From assembly GCF_008370645.1 (NCBI RefSeq), contig NZ_VTZN01000035.1:1-35980 (forward strand): DNA of 35,980 bases. The letters are read 5' to 3'. The notes under the pieces were generated by a model. That model was not told where the DNA came from, ran no database searches, and saw nothing but the letters and a program-made list of their open reading frames with translations. The DNA is from Mycobacterium simiae (lineage in GTDB: Bacteria; Actinomycetota; Actinomycetes; Mycobacteriales; Mycobacteriaceae). The position numbers and the translations under genes were made by a program. Shown piece by piece: positions 7,978 to 15,397 of this stretch. Within the stretch, counting starts at the first letter, position 1. Every line of letters starts with the position of its first letter.

Positions 7978-8023
7978 GGCCCTGTTTTAGGCTCGCTACG
8001 GCGCTCTCAGGGCCTGTTTTTTT
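7978..8023 (+). terminator. Intrinsic terminator
   Basis: GGCCCTG (7978-7984) and CAGGGCC (8008-8014) form a perfect 7-bp stem with a 23-nt loop that can pair further. It is followed by TGTTTTTTT (8015-8023). This is a good rho-independent terminator for plus-strand transcription. No protein gene upstream explains it, so it may end a short untranslated RNA that begins after about 7840. Confidence 0.6.
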
Positions 8024-8796
8024 AGAGCTCCCCGCCGTGAGGTGCGGTGCCTGTGGGGGAGGGGGACATGAGCGGCCGTTGCCATGGCCCCTGACCGTCC
8101 GTATGACCTGCACGGATGCTTACTTAGACCGATGTTGACCGGCGCAGTCTACGCGCGAGTGTTTCGCGGATGCTGCGCTGGGCATCAATGGCGGCCGGCG
8201 ATGGCGGACCCGCGAGGGGTGGGCGGGCCCTGACGTCTTCTGTCACGGACCTGCTAGGTAGTGAGACTCGCGGTTGCAGGACGCGCGGGCAGGTGTGTCA
8301 AAGCCGTTGGGACAGGACCGGGCCCGGACGTGTGGTCTGGTCGGGCTAGGTGATGCCGCGCAATCTCATGCTCGTCGTTAAGTGGACAAAGCCGACTTTC
8401 GCCAGCGTCTGTTGGGGGCACTCATGTTGCGCACCATAGGGATTCGGCACTGACCGTGAGCAGCTTGTCGCCCGGCGCCCCGCCCAAGGATTCATCAACC
8501 AAAAGCCGCAGCGAACAACGCCGGGAGAGCCGGCGGCACGCGCCCCGGCCACTGCACACACAGCGACTAGCCGGCTGGCTGGCGGCGAGGTCGGTCGGCC
8601 CCGGTGCGCGAGCTGGCTACCATCGTTGATCAGCTGTGTAACGCCCTACAGCCCAGCCAGCTCGACCTACCGGCCTGGACAGGACCACGGCTCGCCCGCG
8701 CCCAGGCTCGCGCCTCGGGCCCCAGAAGGGGCCGTGGCGAAACACGACTCGTAATGATCTTGTGATTGGGCAGACGCGTGTTTGGAGCACACAAGT
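8024..8796. other. Gene-poor stretch
   Basis: About 770 bp with high GC and only short frames that lack ribosome-binding sites or recognisable motifs (for example 8346-8561 and 8630-8845 on the minus strand). I found no long repeat. It separates the terminator at 7978-8023 from the promoter of small RNA B. Confidence 0.4.
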
Positions 8797-8826
8797 TTGC
8801 CAAACGTGCTGGTAGCACGCTAGAAT
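8797..8826 (+). promoter_or_regulatory. Promoter of small RNA B
   Basis: TTGCCA at 8797-8802 and TAGAAT at 8821-8826, separated by 18 bp, match a mycobacterial/actinobacterial sigma-A-type promoter well. Transcription would begin at about 8832-8834, exactly at the conserved 5' hairpin of RNA B. Confidence 0.6.
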
Positions 8827-8831
8827 AGCGG

Positions 8832-8902
8832 TGTCGCCAAGACATCGCTTCCCTTCGGGGGAGCCCGCCGGTTGGTAGTGCCAGCTACCAACCGGTTTTT
8901 GG
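8832..8902 (+). ncRNA. Candidate structured small RNA B
   Basis: A compact transcript of about 70 nt bounded by a good promoter and a strong terminator. It starts with a hairpin TGTC (8832-8835), loop GCCAA, GACA (8841-8844). Next is GCTTCCC-TTC-GGGGGAGC, a 7-bp stem containing CCCTTCGGGG (8851-8860). It ends with the terminator stem CCGGTTGGTAG (8868-8878), loop TGCCAG, CTACCAACCGG (8885-8895) and TTTTT. There is no ORF. The 5' hairpin, CCCTTCGGGG, AGCCC and GTTGGTAG blocks occur in the same order in RNA A at 4903-5037, so the two look like members of one family. The exposed GCCAA loop would suit base-pairing to a target. RNA B precedes the double-XRE regulator by about 300 bp. Confidence 0.65.
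8868..8900 (+). terminator. Intrinsic terminator of small RNA B
   Basis: A perfect 11-bp stem (CCGGTTGGTAG with CTACCAACCGG), six-base loop TGCCAG, and TTTTT directly after. It is one of the strongest intrinsic terminators in the window. Confidence 0.8.
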
Positions 8903-9086
8903 TTTTCTGGGTTTGTCGTATGCAGTTGGCCGGACGCATGTCAGGCGCCCGATGAACGCAAATCGTGCCACGTATTACCACCAGTGGCAATGTTCGTTGT
9001 TGCAACACCCCACGTGCAGTATGTTCTGAAGGGGAAATCTGATATGCCTGACCAGCATGTTTAGACCGCTGTGACAGGAGGGAAAA

Positions 9087-9149
9087 ATGTCGGCGTCGGC
9101 GTGTTGTGTCGTCGCGCCACCTGTCGTGGAAACGTACGCCGAGTTATAG
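9087..9149 (+). CDS. 20-codon leader ORF with tandem cysteines
   Basis: ATG at 9087 is preceded by AGGAGGG, the best Shine-Dalgarno in the neighbourhood, four bases away. The frame runs 20 codons to TAG at 9149 and encodes MSASACCVVAPP followed by VVETYAEL. It ends 49 bp before the start of the double-XRE regulator. Position, size and the adjacent cysteine codons resemble regulatory upstream ORFs described in mycobacteria, where translation of Cys codons controls downstream expression. Whether it is translated is untested. A TATAGT hexamer at 9145-9150 overlaps its end and could be a separate promoter for the regulator. Confidence 0.5.
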   Translation: MSASACCVVAPPVVETYAEL

Positions 9150-9198
9150 TGCAATGTGCCAATGCGAGATCGTCGGGTCAAAGGAAAGGGAGGCACTC

Positions 9199-9711
9199 AT
9201 GCGCTCCACGCCGGCAGCCACGCCCGGGGTCTTTAAGTACCGCAAAATGCAGGACCTCGCCAAGAAGCAGGGCCTGAGCAATCGTTCGCTGGCCGCAGCG
9301 GTGGACGTCAATCAAGGCACAGTAGGTCGCTGGGCGAAGGGGGAAGCTGCCCCTTCGCCGAAGTACATAGCGCGGCTGGCCGACGTGCTCGGTGTGCATC
9401 CGAGCGAGCTCTACGTTGTAACTGAAACCGCCCGCAACCTAGCCTATTACCGAGTCTTGGCTGGCTACAGCCTCGCGCAGCTGGCTCCGTTGATCGGAAC
9501 CAGCCCAGTGCATTTGGGACGCATGGAAGCCGGACGCAGCTCGATCCCGCCACAAGTGCGCGACAAGCTCAAGCAGCGTCTGAATCTCGATGAGGATCGG
9601 CTAGCAAAGGCTATCCGGCGATCGCAGACACACAATCGCCGGCCGGTGTCGCGGCCGTTCGAGTTCGTGCCGATCGGCCTGCCGGCCACACGCCAACTCA
9701 TCGGCGCCTAG
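9199..9711 (+). CDS. Double XRE-type helix-turn-helix regulator
   Basis: A 170-residue DNA-binding protein starting at the ATG at 9199, with AAGGAAAGGGAGG just upstream; an earlier in-frame start at 9106 lacks such a site. It carries two HTH_3/XRE-type domains. The first is about residues 16-72 (LSNRSLAAAVDVNQGTVGRW to LADVLGVHPSELY). The second is about 80-130 (YRVLAGYSLAQLAPLIGTSP to LKQRLNLDEDRLAKAI). A basic tail follows (RRSQTHNRRPVSRPF). Phage-repressor-like regulators with two XRE units bind operator half-sites, possibly as single-chain dimers. It stands alone, downstream of the leader ORF and RNA B, and is convergent with the minus-strand pair that follows. A plausible role is control of maintenance or transfer genes. 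Targets cannot be deduced. Confidence 0.75.
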   Translation: MRSTPAATPGVFKYRKMQDLAKKQGLSNRSLAAAVDVNQGTVGRWAKGEAAPSPKYIARLADVLGVHPSELYVVTETARNLAYYRVLAGYSLAQLAPLIGTSPVHLGRMEAGRSSIPPQVRDKLKQRLNLDEDRLAKAIRRSQTHNRRPVSRPFEFVPIGLPATRQLIGA

Positions 9712-9838
9712 CCGCGTCGCTTCGGTTCACCCTACGGATTTTCCCAGCCGCGCTTGACTCCGTGTATCCAGCTCGATCGAGACGAGACTCCAGCACCCCA
9801 CGGCGTGAGCCGTAGTCAGAGTCACCACAGGCGGTGAA

Positions 9839-10696
9839 CTAAACCAGGCGTAGTTGAGGGCGCTTGTCGTAGGTGATTAACCATGCGGTGGTTCGCGGTG
9901 CGGGTAACCAGTGCTTGTCGCGGCGGGTCGCTGGTGTTGGTGCCTGTCCTGGCTGATCGATGTTGACGTAGTTGGCGTGAGGGTCGATGAGGGCCAGCGC
10001 AAGCGGCATCACGAGCCAGGCGGTGAGTCCTGCCATTGCCATGATGACTGACGGCCCGGACAGCGATCGTACGTCGGCACCGGTCACGCCGCGATAGGCT
10101 GCCGAGGCGGCCGCGCCCGCATCTGCCATCGCGGCACCGAGATTCGGGCGATCGAGATAGACAGGGATTGGGACCAGGCCGTCCCAGCAGCTATCCGTGT
10201 CCACCAGCAGCCGCAGCTCCGGGCGCCCCGAATTCGCGTCGGACTCAAGGTGGATGAACACCCCTTTGAGTGTGGGCAGCGGAGCAGATGGGACGACAGC
10301 GGGAGGCCACGCAACATAGCAGCACTGCTGCGGTAGGTGTGTCCAGCGGTCTAGAGGCGGCAGGATCGCGTGGTGCCAATTGTCAGGCCCGCCAGCGGCC
10401 TCCCACAGTTCGCTCACGGCGGTATCGGCCACCGCCTCATCGAGCAGATAGAGGCCGCGAGTCAGCCGCCACTGCGTAAGCGCAGCTACCCTTGCGACGT
10501 CGCCGGGATTGGCTTGCCCGGCTGTGAGGTAGGCCAGTGTGCCGGCCATGGGCAGCCAGCACCAATGCGGCCAATCCAGCCCATCATTACCGCGGCGATT
10601 GACCATCTCGGCACAGACCGCCAGCGCATCGGGATAGCGATGACGGAACTGCTGCAGCAACGCATCCACACCCGTAGCACGCGCCGCGACGTTCAT
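9839..10696 (-). CDS. Hypothetical protein coupled to the DUF5710-like protein
   Basis: A 285-residue protein. Its ATG overlaps the upstream gene's stop (ATGA, 10693-10696) and is preceded by GAGGTGATACAACG, so translation is coupled. The sequence is rich in Trp and Ala and has a hydrophobic stretch at about residues 213-235 (SVIMAMAGLTAWLVMPLALA) that may be buried or membrane-associated. The N-terminal third (ALLQQFRHRYPDALAVCAEM) is helical. There is no signal peptide. The domain is not known to me. Operon context with a DUF5710-type protein suggests plasmid accessory biology such as DNA processing. I give no function. Confidence 0.6.
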   Translation of the reverse strand: MNVAARATGVDALLQQFRHRYPDALAVCAEMVNRRGNDGLDWPHWCWLPMAGTLAYLTAGQANPGDVARVAALTQWRLTRGLYLLDEAVADTAVSELWEAAGGPDNWHHAILPPLDRWTHLPQQCCYVAWPPAVVPSAPLPTLKGVFIHLESDANSGRPELRLLVDTDSCWDGLVPIPVYLDRPNLGAAMADAGAAASAAYRGVTGADVRSLSGPSVIMAMAGLTAWLVMPLALALIDPHANYVNIDQPGQAPTPATRRDKHWLPAPRTTAWLITYDKRPQLRLV

Positions 10697-12189
10697 CGTT
10701 GTATCACCTCGTAGTAGTAGTTCATTTGGTCCGCGTGCATGCGCGTGCGGTTACCGCGTGCAAGTATCGCGCCGACTCGCGCGACCAAATCTGGGTCGAG
10801 GACGACGCGCTCGGTCTGGATGTAATCGTCGTACCAACCTGGATGCTGAAAAATGAGGCGGTCATCGGTGGTGAGTACCAATGTTCCGCCGGACTGCAGA
10901 CTGCTCCCATACCGGCGGCAGATGATTCCGACCCGCATAGCATCATCGATCGTGGTCCACGCGAGGGCGACGTCGCCGGTGTGGGAAAGCTCCGTCACGA
11001 TGTCGTGGATTTCTGCGGCGTCGGCCCGCTCGGCCCGCTCGGCCTCATCGGCAGAACGTTCCTCGGCCGTGGGCTCCACGATGGCAACGGTGTGCAGCAA
11101 ATCCCAATGCGCTTCGTCGTGAGTTTCAGCATGCCAGCACATCGATGACGCGTCGTCTTCGCCAGTGAACCAGACCTTGCGGTCGATGACGACACCCCGG
11201 CGACCGTCACGCAACCGGACAATCGCGCCCAATGGTTTGGCCATCGCCCACGCCGTGACCTTGTTCATCCGGCGAGTGGAGACCACCCGCCATTCGGCCT
11301 CCTCGCCGGTCGGAACGCGGCGGGATTCGGCGATCAGCCGTGCCCGCCGACTCTGTGCGGCCTCGCCGGCTTGCGTTGCGACCTGCCCGGCCTCTTCACA
11401 GCCGCCACGTGCACCTTCGGCCGCAGCTTCCTCGCAGCGTTGCGCATGTTCGAGCAGCTGTTGAATCCGGTCGTAGGCCGCAGCAGTCGTGAATGCCCAT
11501 TGTTTGCGGTCGCGGTCCCACAGGCCCCCCAATTTCTTGGCCTCAGCGCGAATTTCAACTGCGCGGTAAGGGATGGATATATACCTGGCCTGCCGCTTGA
11601 TCTCCTCGACCCGTTGAAGCCGTTGGTCGGCTGCCTGGACCGCCGCGATTACCTCGGATTTTTTCCCAGACCCCACCCACAGTTGTTTAGCGTCGCGGTC
11701 CCAGTGAGCCCCCATCCGACGTAAATCCTCACCGAGACGTGAAGTGTAGCCACACCGCACATAGATTCGCCGGCCTAGCTGCCAGGCCCGGTCACCGTCA
11801 ATGTCCTCATCAATGGGGATGCGCTGCTCACTCGTTTTCTTTGCGGCCTTCGTCGCGGCCGCCTTAAGTGAGCGGCGGAAACCGGAGGCAATGTGATCGA
11901 CACTTTCGCCAGCCGTCAGTCGGGCCTCGAACGCCTGAGAGGTCAAACGACTGACTACCAGCTCCACATCATCGTCGGGCGCGACGACTCCGGCATCACA
12001 CAGTAGCCTCGCGATTCTCGCGTTTACACCGGCGACCGCCCACGCGGTCATCTCAGCCTCGCTGAAACCGCGCTTTGTGTAGGCGGCGCGGCAATCCGCT
12101 GTGAGGTCGATCGCTGTCGATCCTGGAACCGCGGCCCCTTTTGGGCTCGGGTCCCGGCCATCCGCGTCATTCAGATTCGCGTTGTCCAC
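10693..12189 (-). CDS. Protein with two DUF5710-like repeats
   Basis: About 498 residues from a GTG at 12189 (VDNANLNDADGR), chosen because it lies exactly 7 nt below a TTGACT-17-TATGGT promoter on this strand and would be leaderless; in-frame starts at 12201 and 12225 fall inside the promoter. Two copies of the short domain that reads YVRCGYTSRLGEDL...GAHWDRDAKQLWV and YISIPYRAVEIRAEAKKLGG...WDRDRKQWAF occur at about residues 142-240. This is the DUF5710 signature (aromatic-rich, Trp-Asp-x-x-x-Lys-x-Trp). In known proteins that domain accompanies DNA primases, helicases and other plasmid DNA-handling proteins. Residues before it are helical; a beta-rich part (GAIVRLRDGRRGVVID) follows, then an acidic helical C-terminus. 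It could assist replication or transfer DNA metabolism; inference only. Confidence 0.6.
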   Translation of the reverse strand: MDNANLNDADGRDPSPKGAAVPGSTAIDLTADCRAAYTKRGFSEAEMTAWAVAGVNARIARLLCDAGVVAPDDDVELVVSRLTSQAFEARLTAGESVDHIASGFRRSLKAAATKAAKKTSEQRIPIDEDIDGDRAWQLGRRIYVRCGYTSRLGEDLRRMGAHWDRDAKQLWVGSGKKSEVIAAVQAADQRLQRVEEIKRQARYISIPYRAVEIRAEAKKLGGLWDRDRKQWAFTTAAAYDRIQQLLEHAQRCEEAAAEGARGGCEEAGQVATQAGEAAQSRRARLIAESRRVPTGEEAEWRVVSTRRMNKVTAWAMAKPLGAIVRLRDGRRGVVIDRKVWFTGEDDASSMCWHAETHDEAHWDLLHTVAIVEPTAEERSADEAERAERADAAEIHDIVTELSHTGDVALAWTTIDDAMRVGIICRRYGSSLQSGGTLVLTTDDRLIFQHPGWYDDYIQTERVVLDPDLVARVGAILARGNRTRMHADQMNYYYEVIQR

Positions 12190-12196
12190 ACCCACC

Positions 12197-12236
12197 ACCA
12201 TACCCGTACATACGGGTATAGTCAATGGACTAGACT
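12197..12236. promoter_or_regulatory. Divergent leaderless promoters with a perfect operator palindrome
   Basis: ATACCCGTA-CA-TACGGGTAT (12200-12219) is a perfect 9-bp inverted repeat. On the minus strand, TTGACT (12225-12220) and TATGGT (12202-12197) are 17 bp apart, and a GTG codon begins 7 nt after the -10. On the plus strand, TAGACT (12231-12236) is followed 7 nt later by the ATG at 12244. Both genes therefore look leaderless, as is common in mycobacteria. The palindrome fills the minus promoter spacer and the plus -35 region, so one bound repressor would block both. Confidence 0.6.
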
Positions 12237-12243
12237 TCGGACT

Positions 12244-12456
12244 ATGCCCCCGACGCGTTATCTGAGTCTCGCGGAATTCGCGGCGCGCGTGGGCGTTTCA
12301 CCGGATACCCTCAAGGATTACGATTTGCCGGAGGCTGACAGCCTGACAGGCCGTTATCGGGGCTGGCTGCCAGAAACAGTCGATCGTTGGCATGCTCGAC
12401 GCCCTGGTCGCGGCGCTCGAACCGACCTCCATCGCGACAACACCATCAACTCTTAA
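12244..12456 (+). CDS. Small MerR/excisionase-type helix-turn-helix protein
   Basis: A 70-residue protein with an N-terminal helix-turn-helix (LSLAEFAARVGVSPDTLKDY, residues 7-26) and a following recognition segment with GRYRGWLPETVDRWHA that matches the HTH_17/AlpA-Xis style, in which a Trp-containing helix follows the wing. It is transcribed divergently from the DUF5710-like gene and shares the perfect operator at 12200-12219, the natural target for autoregulation. Excisionase-like and AlpA-like proteins are about this size. No integrase is in the window, so a repressor role is preferred over a recombination directionality factor. The start is set by the leaderless promoter; no Shine-Dalgarno is visible. 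Confidence 0.6.
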   Translation: MPPTRYLSLAEFAARVGVSPDTLKDYDLPEADSLTGRYRGWLPETVDRWHARRPGRGARTDLHRDNTINS

Positions 12457-12513
12457 CCAAGCGCACCGCTCTGTACGACTACTGGACTGAGATCGTGTGC
12501 GCCGCCGAAATAG

Positions 12514-13067
12514 CGAGATTTGAAGACCAAACACCGCAACGAGGTCGGTGAACACTCGCCGAAACCGGTGACCTCACTTGCAGTTTTTGTCGCCAGCTTT
12601 CTGTGGGGAAGCGGCGACCGGGGATACGGGCCCACCGCTACCCCGAAATCGTCGCCTCCACTGACGGCCGCTTACACGACATGCTCGCCGCCGCGGCCGC
12701 CGCGGCCTCCCAGGACGTCATCGCCGGCTATGCCATGCTCTTCGGCGGGCACGACCCAAAACATCGCGCAGCCACCAACGCTGAACCATGGACACGCATC
12801 GACAGCTTCGGTCCTGCGTTCTTCACGAAATTCCTGTACTTCACCACGTCGGGCGCGCTGATCCTCGACAACGTCTTGGCCAAGAAAGTCAAGGCACTGA
12901 GTAAGATTCCGTATCTCGTCCAGACCAACGGGTAATCCTACGCATCGAGTGCCTACCGCTACGCGGTATATCTGCACTGGATGCGCCAGACCGCCGCTCG
13001 GTTGGAGTGCGCCCCCGACGAGCTTGAGGCCACCCTCTTCGCACCACGATCCTGTTCACTCGGTTAG
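12514..13067 (+). pseudogene. Broken 8-oxoguanine DNA glycosylase OGG-fold gene
   Basis: The reading starts in one frame (AVFVASFLWGSGDRGYGP, up to about 12633) and continues in another (HRYPEIVASTDGRLHDML). It then runs through a segment I recognise from actinobacterial OGG-fold proteins, SFGPAFFTKFLYF followed by ALILDNVLAKKV. Loss of one base in the CCC run at about 12631 explains the shift. A TAA at 12933-12935 interrupts the second frame, but the same frame then goes on protein-like (YASSAYRYAVYLHWMRQTAA) to a natural stop at 13065-13067 (PDELEATLF near the end). So the gene carries a frameshift and a nonsense codon. The N-terminus is also unclear. The family is often found in mobile or defence-rich loci; its role is uncertain. 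Confidence 0.6.
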
Positions 13068-13223
13068 AGGGACAGCTGAATCAACTTGACCGGCGGCGAG
13101 CCAAAAGTGGGTAGCGCGGCGAACCCCTACCCCGACCCCAGGCTCTAGCCCTGAGGGTGAGCGCGTCGGTTGTGGGCGTTACGTTGCGGACGAACGCGAA
13201 TATCGCGGGCCGCCCGCCAGCAC

Positions 13224-14468
13224 TTACGCGGCGCGGTGCCCGATGATGCTGATCGACGAGATAGCGAAGTCCTTCAGATCACCGGTCTTAGGAGTGTCCG
13301 AGGCGAGAACGCCGCCCACGCCCGGGATGGTCTTGGTGTCCGCCACAGCGCCCGTCGGCGTGCCGAACTCGGTGATCGTGATGGTCATGGCCGAGGCGAG
13401 AACCGGCGGCTGAACCCGCGTGACCACTTCATCACGGATGTTGTTGGTCTGCTGCGTCAGACGCGTCTCGTCGGGATCGTTGAACTGGTACTCAACGGTC
13501 GCTGCAGTCTTGTGCCTGAGCCACTCGTCGGAGCCGTCAGGATTGACGCGGTTCCATCCCGGAACGATGGATACACCGGTGACGACGTACCAGTTATCGA
13601 ATTCCACGCGCAGCACAGTCCCCGGAACCCCATAGGCAGGCACACACATCCACGCCGTGTTGACGTCACTGTCGAAGGCCTGCATCGGATCGGTGGACCC
13701 GGCAGTGCACCGACTGTCGGCGCGCTTGATCCCGATAGGCCCATCGGCCGCCGCACCGGCAGGATTGCCTGAGGAGGGCGTCGGCGGCGACTGCGTCATC
13801 GTCGGAACAGTAAAGGCCCGAGTCGTCGAGGCGGTGGTCGAAGACTTGTCTTCACCACCGCTTGGCAAGAGCGAGACGACCACGCCGAGGACCACGACAA
13901 CAGCCACGCCGATGGCCGCCAGGCGGTGGGAACGACGACTGCCGTCGAACCACCCGAACCGCCACCAGAGCTTGGAGGCACCGAGATCGCCCACGCCGTC
14001 AGCAGCGCCACCAGCATCATCCAACGCCGAATCGTCGTCATCGTGGTGCACGTACGCGCCCCGCCCGGTACCGGACAGCAGACCCCGATCTGCGGGCCCC
14101 GTCATCACTCGACCAAGCTCGTCGAGGTCGGACCGCTCTTCCTCAGTCAAGGCTCGGTCCCGCCGATCAAGAACGTCGTAGGAACCGCACGCCGCGTCAA
14201 ATTCCTCCACATCGGCGCCGGCCCCAGTGTCGTCGCCGGCGGGCATCCATTCGCCATAGCCTTCATCAGAGTTGGATGCGAACTCTGCACTCACTGGATC
14301 GAAAAGCTCCGGATCGGCGAGCAAGTCATCGGCGATCGCATCGGCATATCGGTGATACAGATCGGACATATCGACACCGCTTTCCGAGCCTGGCACTGCG
14401 CGCCACTCCGAGTCGAGAGCGTTAGCGTTGGGCAATCTTATCCCGTCAAATCCGGGCAGCCGGCTCAC
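13224..14468 (-). CDS. Membrane protein with discoidin/glycan-binding-type ectodomain, candidate anti-sigma factor
   Basis: 414 residues from a GTG whose bases overlap the stop of the sigma-factor gene (14465-14468), so the two are coupled. Residues 1-180 are cytoplasmic-type, very acidic and probably partly disordered (EEERSDLDELGRVM; HHDDDDSALDD). A single membrane helix spans about 182-202 (RLAAIGVAVVVVLGVVVSLL), with an RRSHR start that favours an N-in topology. A Ser/Thr/Pro linker leads to an outer domain at about 245-410 with paired Cys and AFDSDVNTAWMC, VLRVEFDNWYVVTGVSIVPG and TITITEFG. These match the discoidin/NADase-type glycan-binding fold. Sigma factor plus coupled single-pass protein is the usual layout of sigma/anti-sigma pairs. 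The ectodomain suggests sensing of cell-surface glycans. No classical anti-sigma motif (HxxxCxxC) is visible. Confidence 0.6.
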   Translation of the reverse strand: MSRLPGFDGIRLPNANALDSEWRAVPGSESGVDMSDLYHRYADAIADDLLADPELFDPVSAEFASNSDEGYGEWMPAGDDTGAGADVEEFDAACGSYDVLDRRDRALTEEERSDLDELGRVMTGPADRGLLSGTGRGAYVHHDDDDSALDDAGGAADGVGDLGASKLWWRFGWFDGSRRSHRLAAIGVAVVVVLGVVVSLLPSGGEDKSSTTASTTRAFTVPTMTQSPPTPSSGNPAGAAADGPIGIKRADSRCTAGSTDPMQAFDSDVNTAWMCVPAYGVPGTVLRVEFDNWYVVTGVSIVPGWNRVNPDGSDEWLRHKTAATVEYQFNDPDETRLTQQTNNIRDEVVTRVQPPVLASAMTITITEFGTPTGAVADTKTIPGVGGVLASDTPKTGDLKDFAISSISIIGHRAA

Positions 14469-15262
14469 GCGGCCACACCAGTCTCAGCGAGCGTGACAGC
14501 ACCAATTGCATCGCCAACGCGACTCCACCGCGCCTCGATGCAAGCGCGATCGAGGTCGTCCCGCGCAGCAATCACGGCGTCACGAAGTCGCCCCATGGCG
14601 CGACGCAAGCGCGACTCCAACTTGTTCTCGGTGACTCCCAGAACTGCCGCGACTTCCCGCACCGACAACGCCGAATCGCCCCCAAACCGAATCTTCAACG
14701 CCCGGTGATCCTGCTCAGCCAGAACACCGCGCCGCAACGCCCAGTCCAGCAGGACATCCGCGGTCAAGTAGCCGTCGACTTCAGCACAGACGTCATCGCC
14801 GACGACATCATCGAACGACGGTTCAGCAACACAAACCGGCGCCTCGTGCTGCTTGGTGACAGTCCGCAACGTGATCCAGTACAGCTGCGCATCGGCGAAC
14901 TTGTGGGTCGGCTTCACCGCCGGCAGAGCGCGAGACAGGAACGCATCCACCGTCGCTTGGAACCGCTCATCGACCGAGTCGCCAGGGGCATGTCGAGCCA
15001 CCGACGACAACATCACCGCTTTGGCGCCGAGCAGGACAGTCGACGCCAGGGCTACACCACGCCGATGATCGGCAAGCAGCACAGCCGTCGACGCCGTGTC
15101 ACGTCCGCCGAGCGCATCGAAGAGTTGCTCAACAGTCGTGACATCAGTGGCGCGCAGCCAAGCTGACACCTGCGCGCGATGGGAGCGCATCTCGGCGCAG
15201 CGCAGTGCGTGCTCGCGAATCGCAGCGGCTGGACGCGGGAGGGAAAGAGGCTGAGTGGTCAT
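14465..15262 (-). CDS. Sigma-70 family RNA polymerase sigma factor (divergent)
   Basis: 265 residues, ATG at 15262 preceded by CAGGAGAACGGCG. The C-terminal region 4 is clear: LLDWALRRGVLAEQDHRALK, then ALSVREVAAVLGVTENKLES with RLRRAMGRLRDAV (about residues 170-235), a helix-turn-helix of the sigma-4 type. Residues about 75-140 (SVARHAPGDSVDERFQATVD, then YWITLRTVTKQH) have the pattern of a weak region 2. The extra N-terminal 60 residues are helical (SAWLRATDVTTVEQLFDALG). ECF-type sigma factors are normally about 170-220 residues, so this is longer and divergent. It would redirect RNA polymerase to particular promoters, plausibly the transfer operon that begins 750 bp away on the other strand. 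The downstream coupled membrane protein is the likely regulator of its activity. Confidence 0.7.
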   Translation of the reverse strand: MTTQPLSLPRPAAAIREHALRCAEMRSHRAQVSAWLRATDVTTVEQLFDALGGRDTASTAVLLADHRRGVALASTVLLGAKAVMLSSVARHAPGDSVDERFQATVDAFLSRALPAVKPTHKFADAQLYWITLRTVTKQHEAPVCVAEPSFDDVVGDDVCAEVDGYLTADVLLDWALRRGVLAEQDHRALKIRFGGDSALSVREVAAVLGVTENKLESRLRRAMGRLRDAVIAARDDLDRACIEARWSRVGDAIGAVTLAETGVAA

Positions 15263-15397
15263 CGCCGTTCTCCTGAAGGAGTCGTATGCACCAGTACGGC
15301 GCAGCTGATCACCACAGCCTCAGAAGGAGTTGGGAAGCAACCGTCAGCAACGACGTGACGGCGGCCGTGAAAACCGGGTGAGAACCACCCTCACAGA

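Noticed and set aside
7884..8138. Plus-strand 84-codon open frame
   Set aside because: It runs straight through an intrinsic terminator (7978-8023) and has no ribosome-binding site or protein-like composition.
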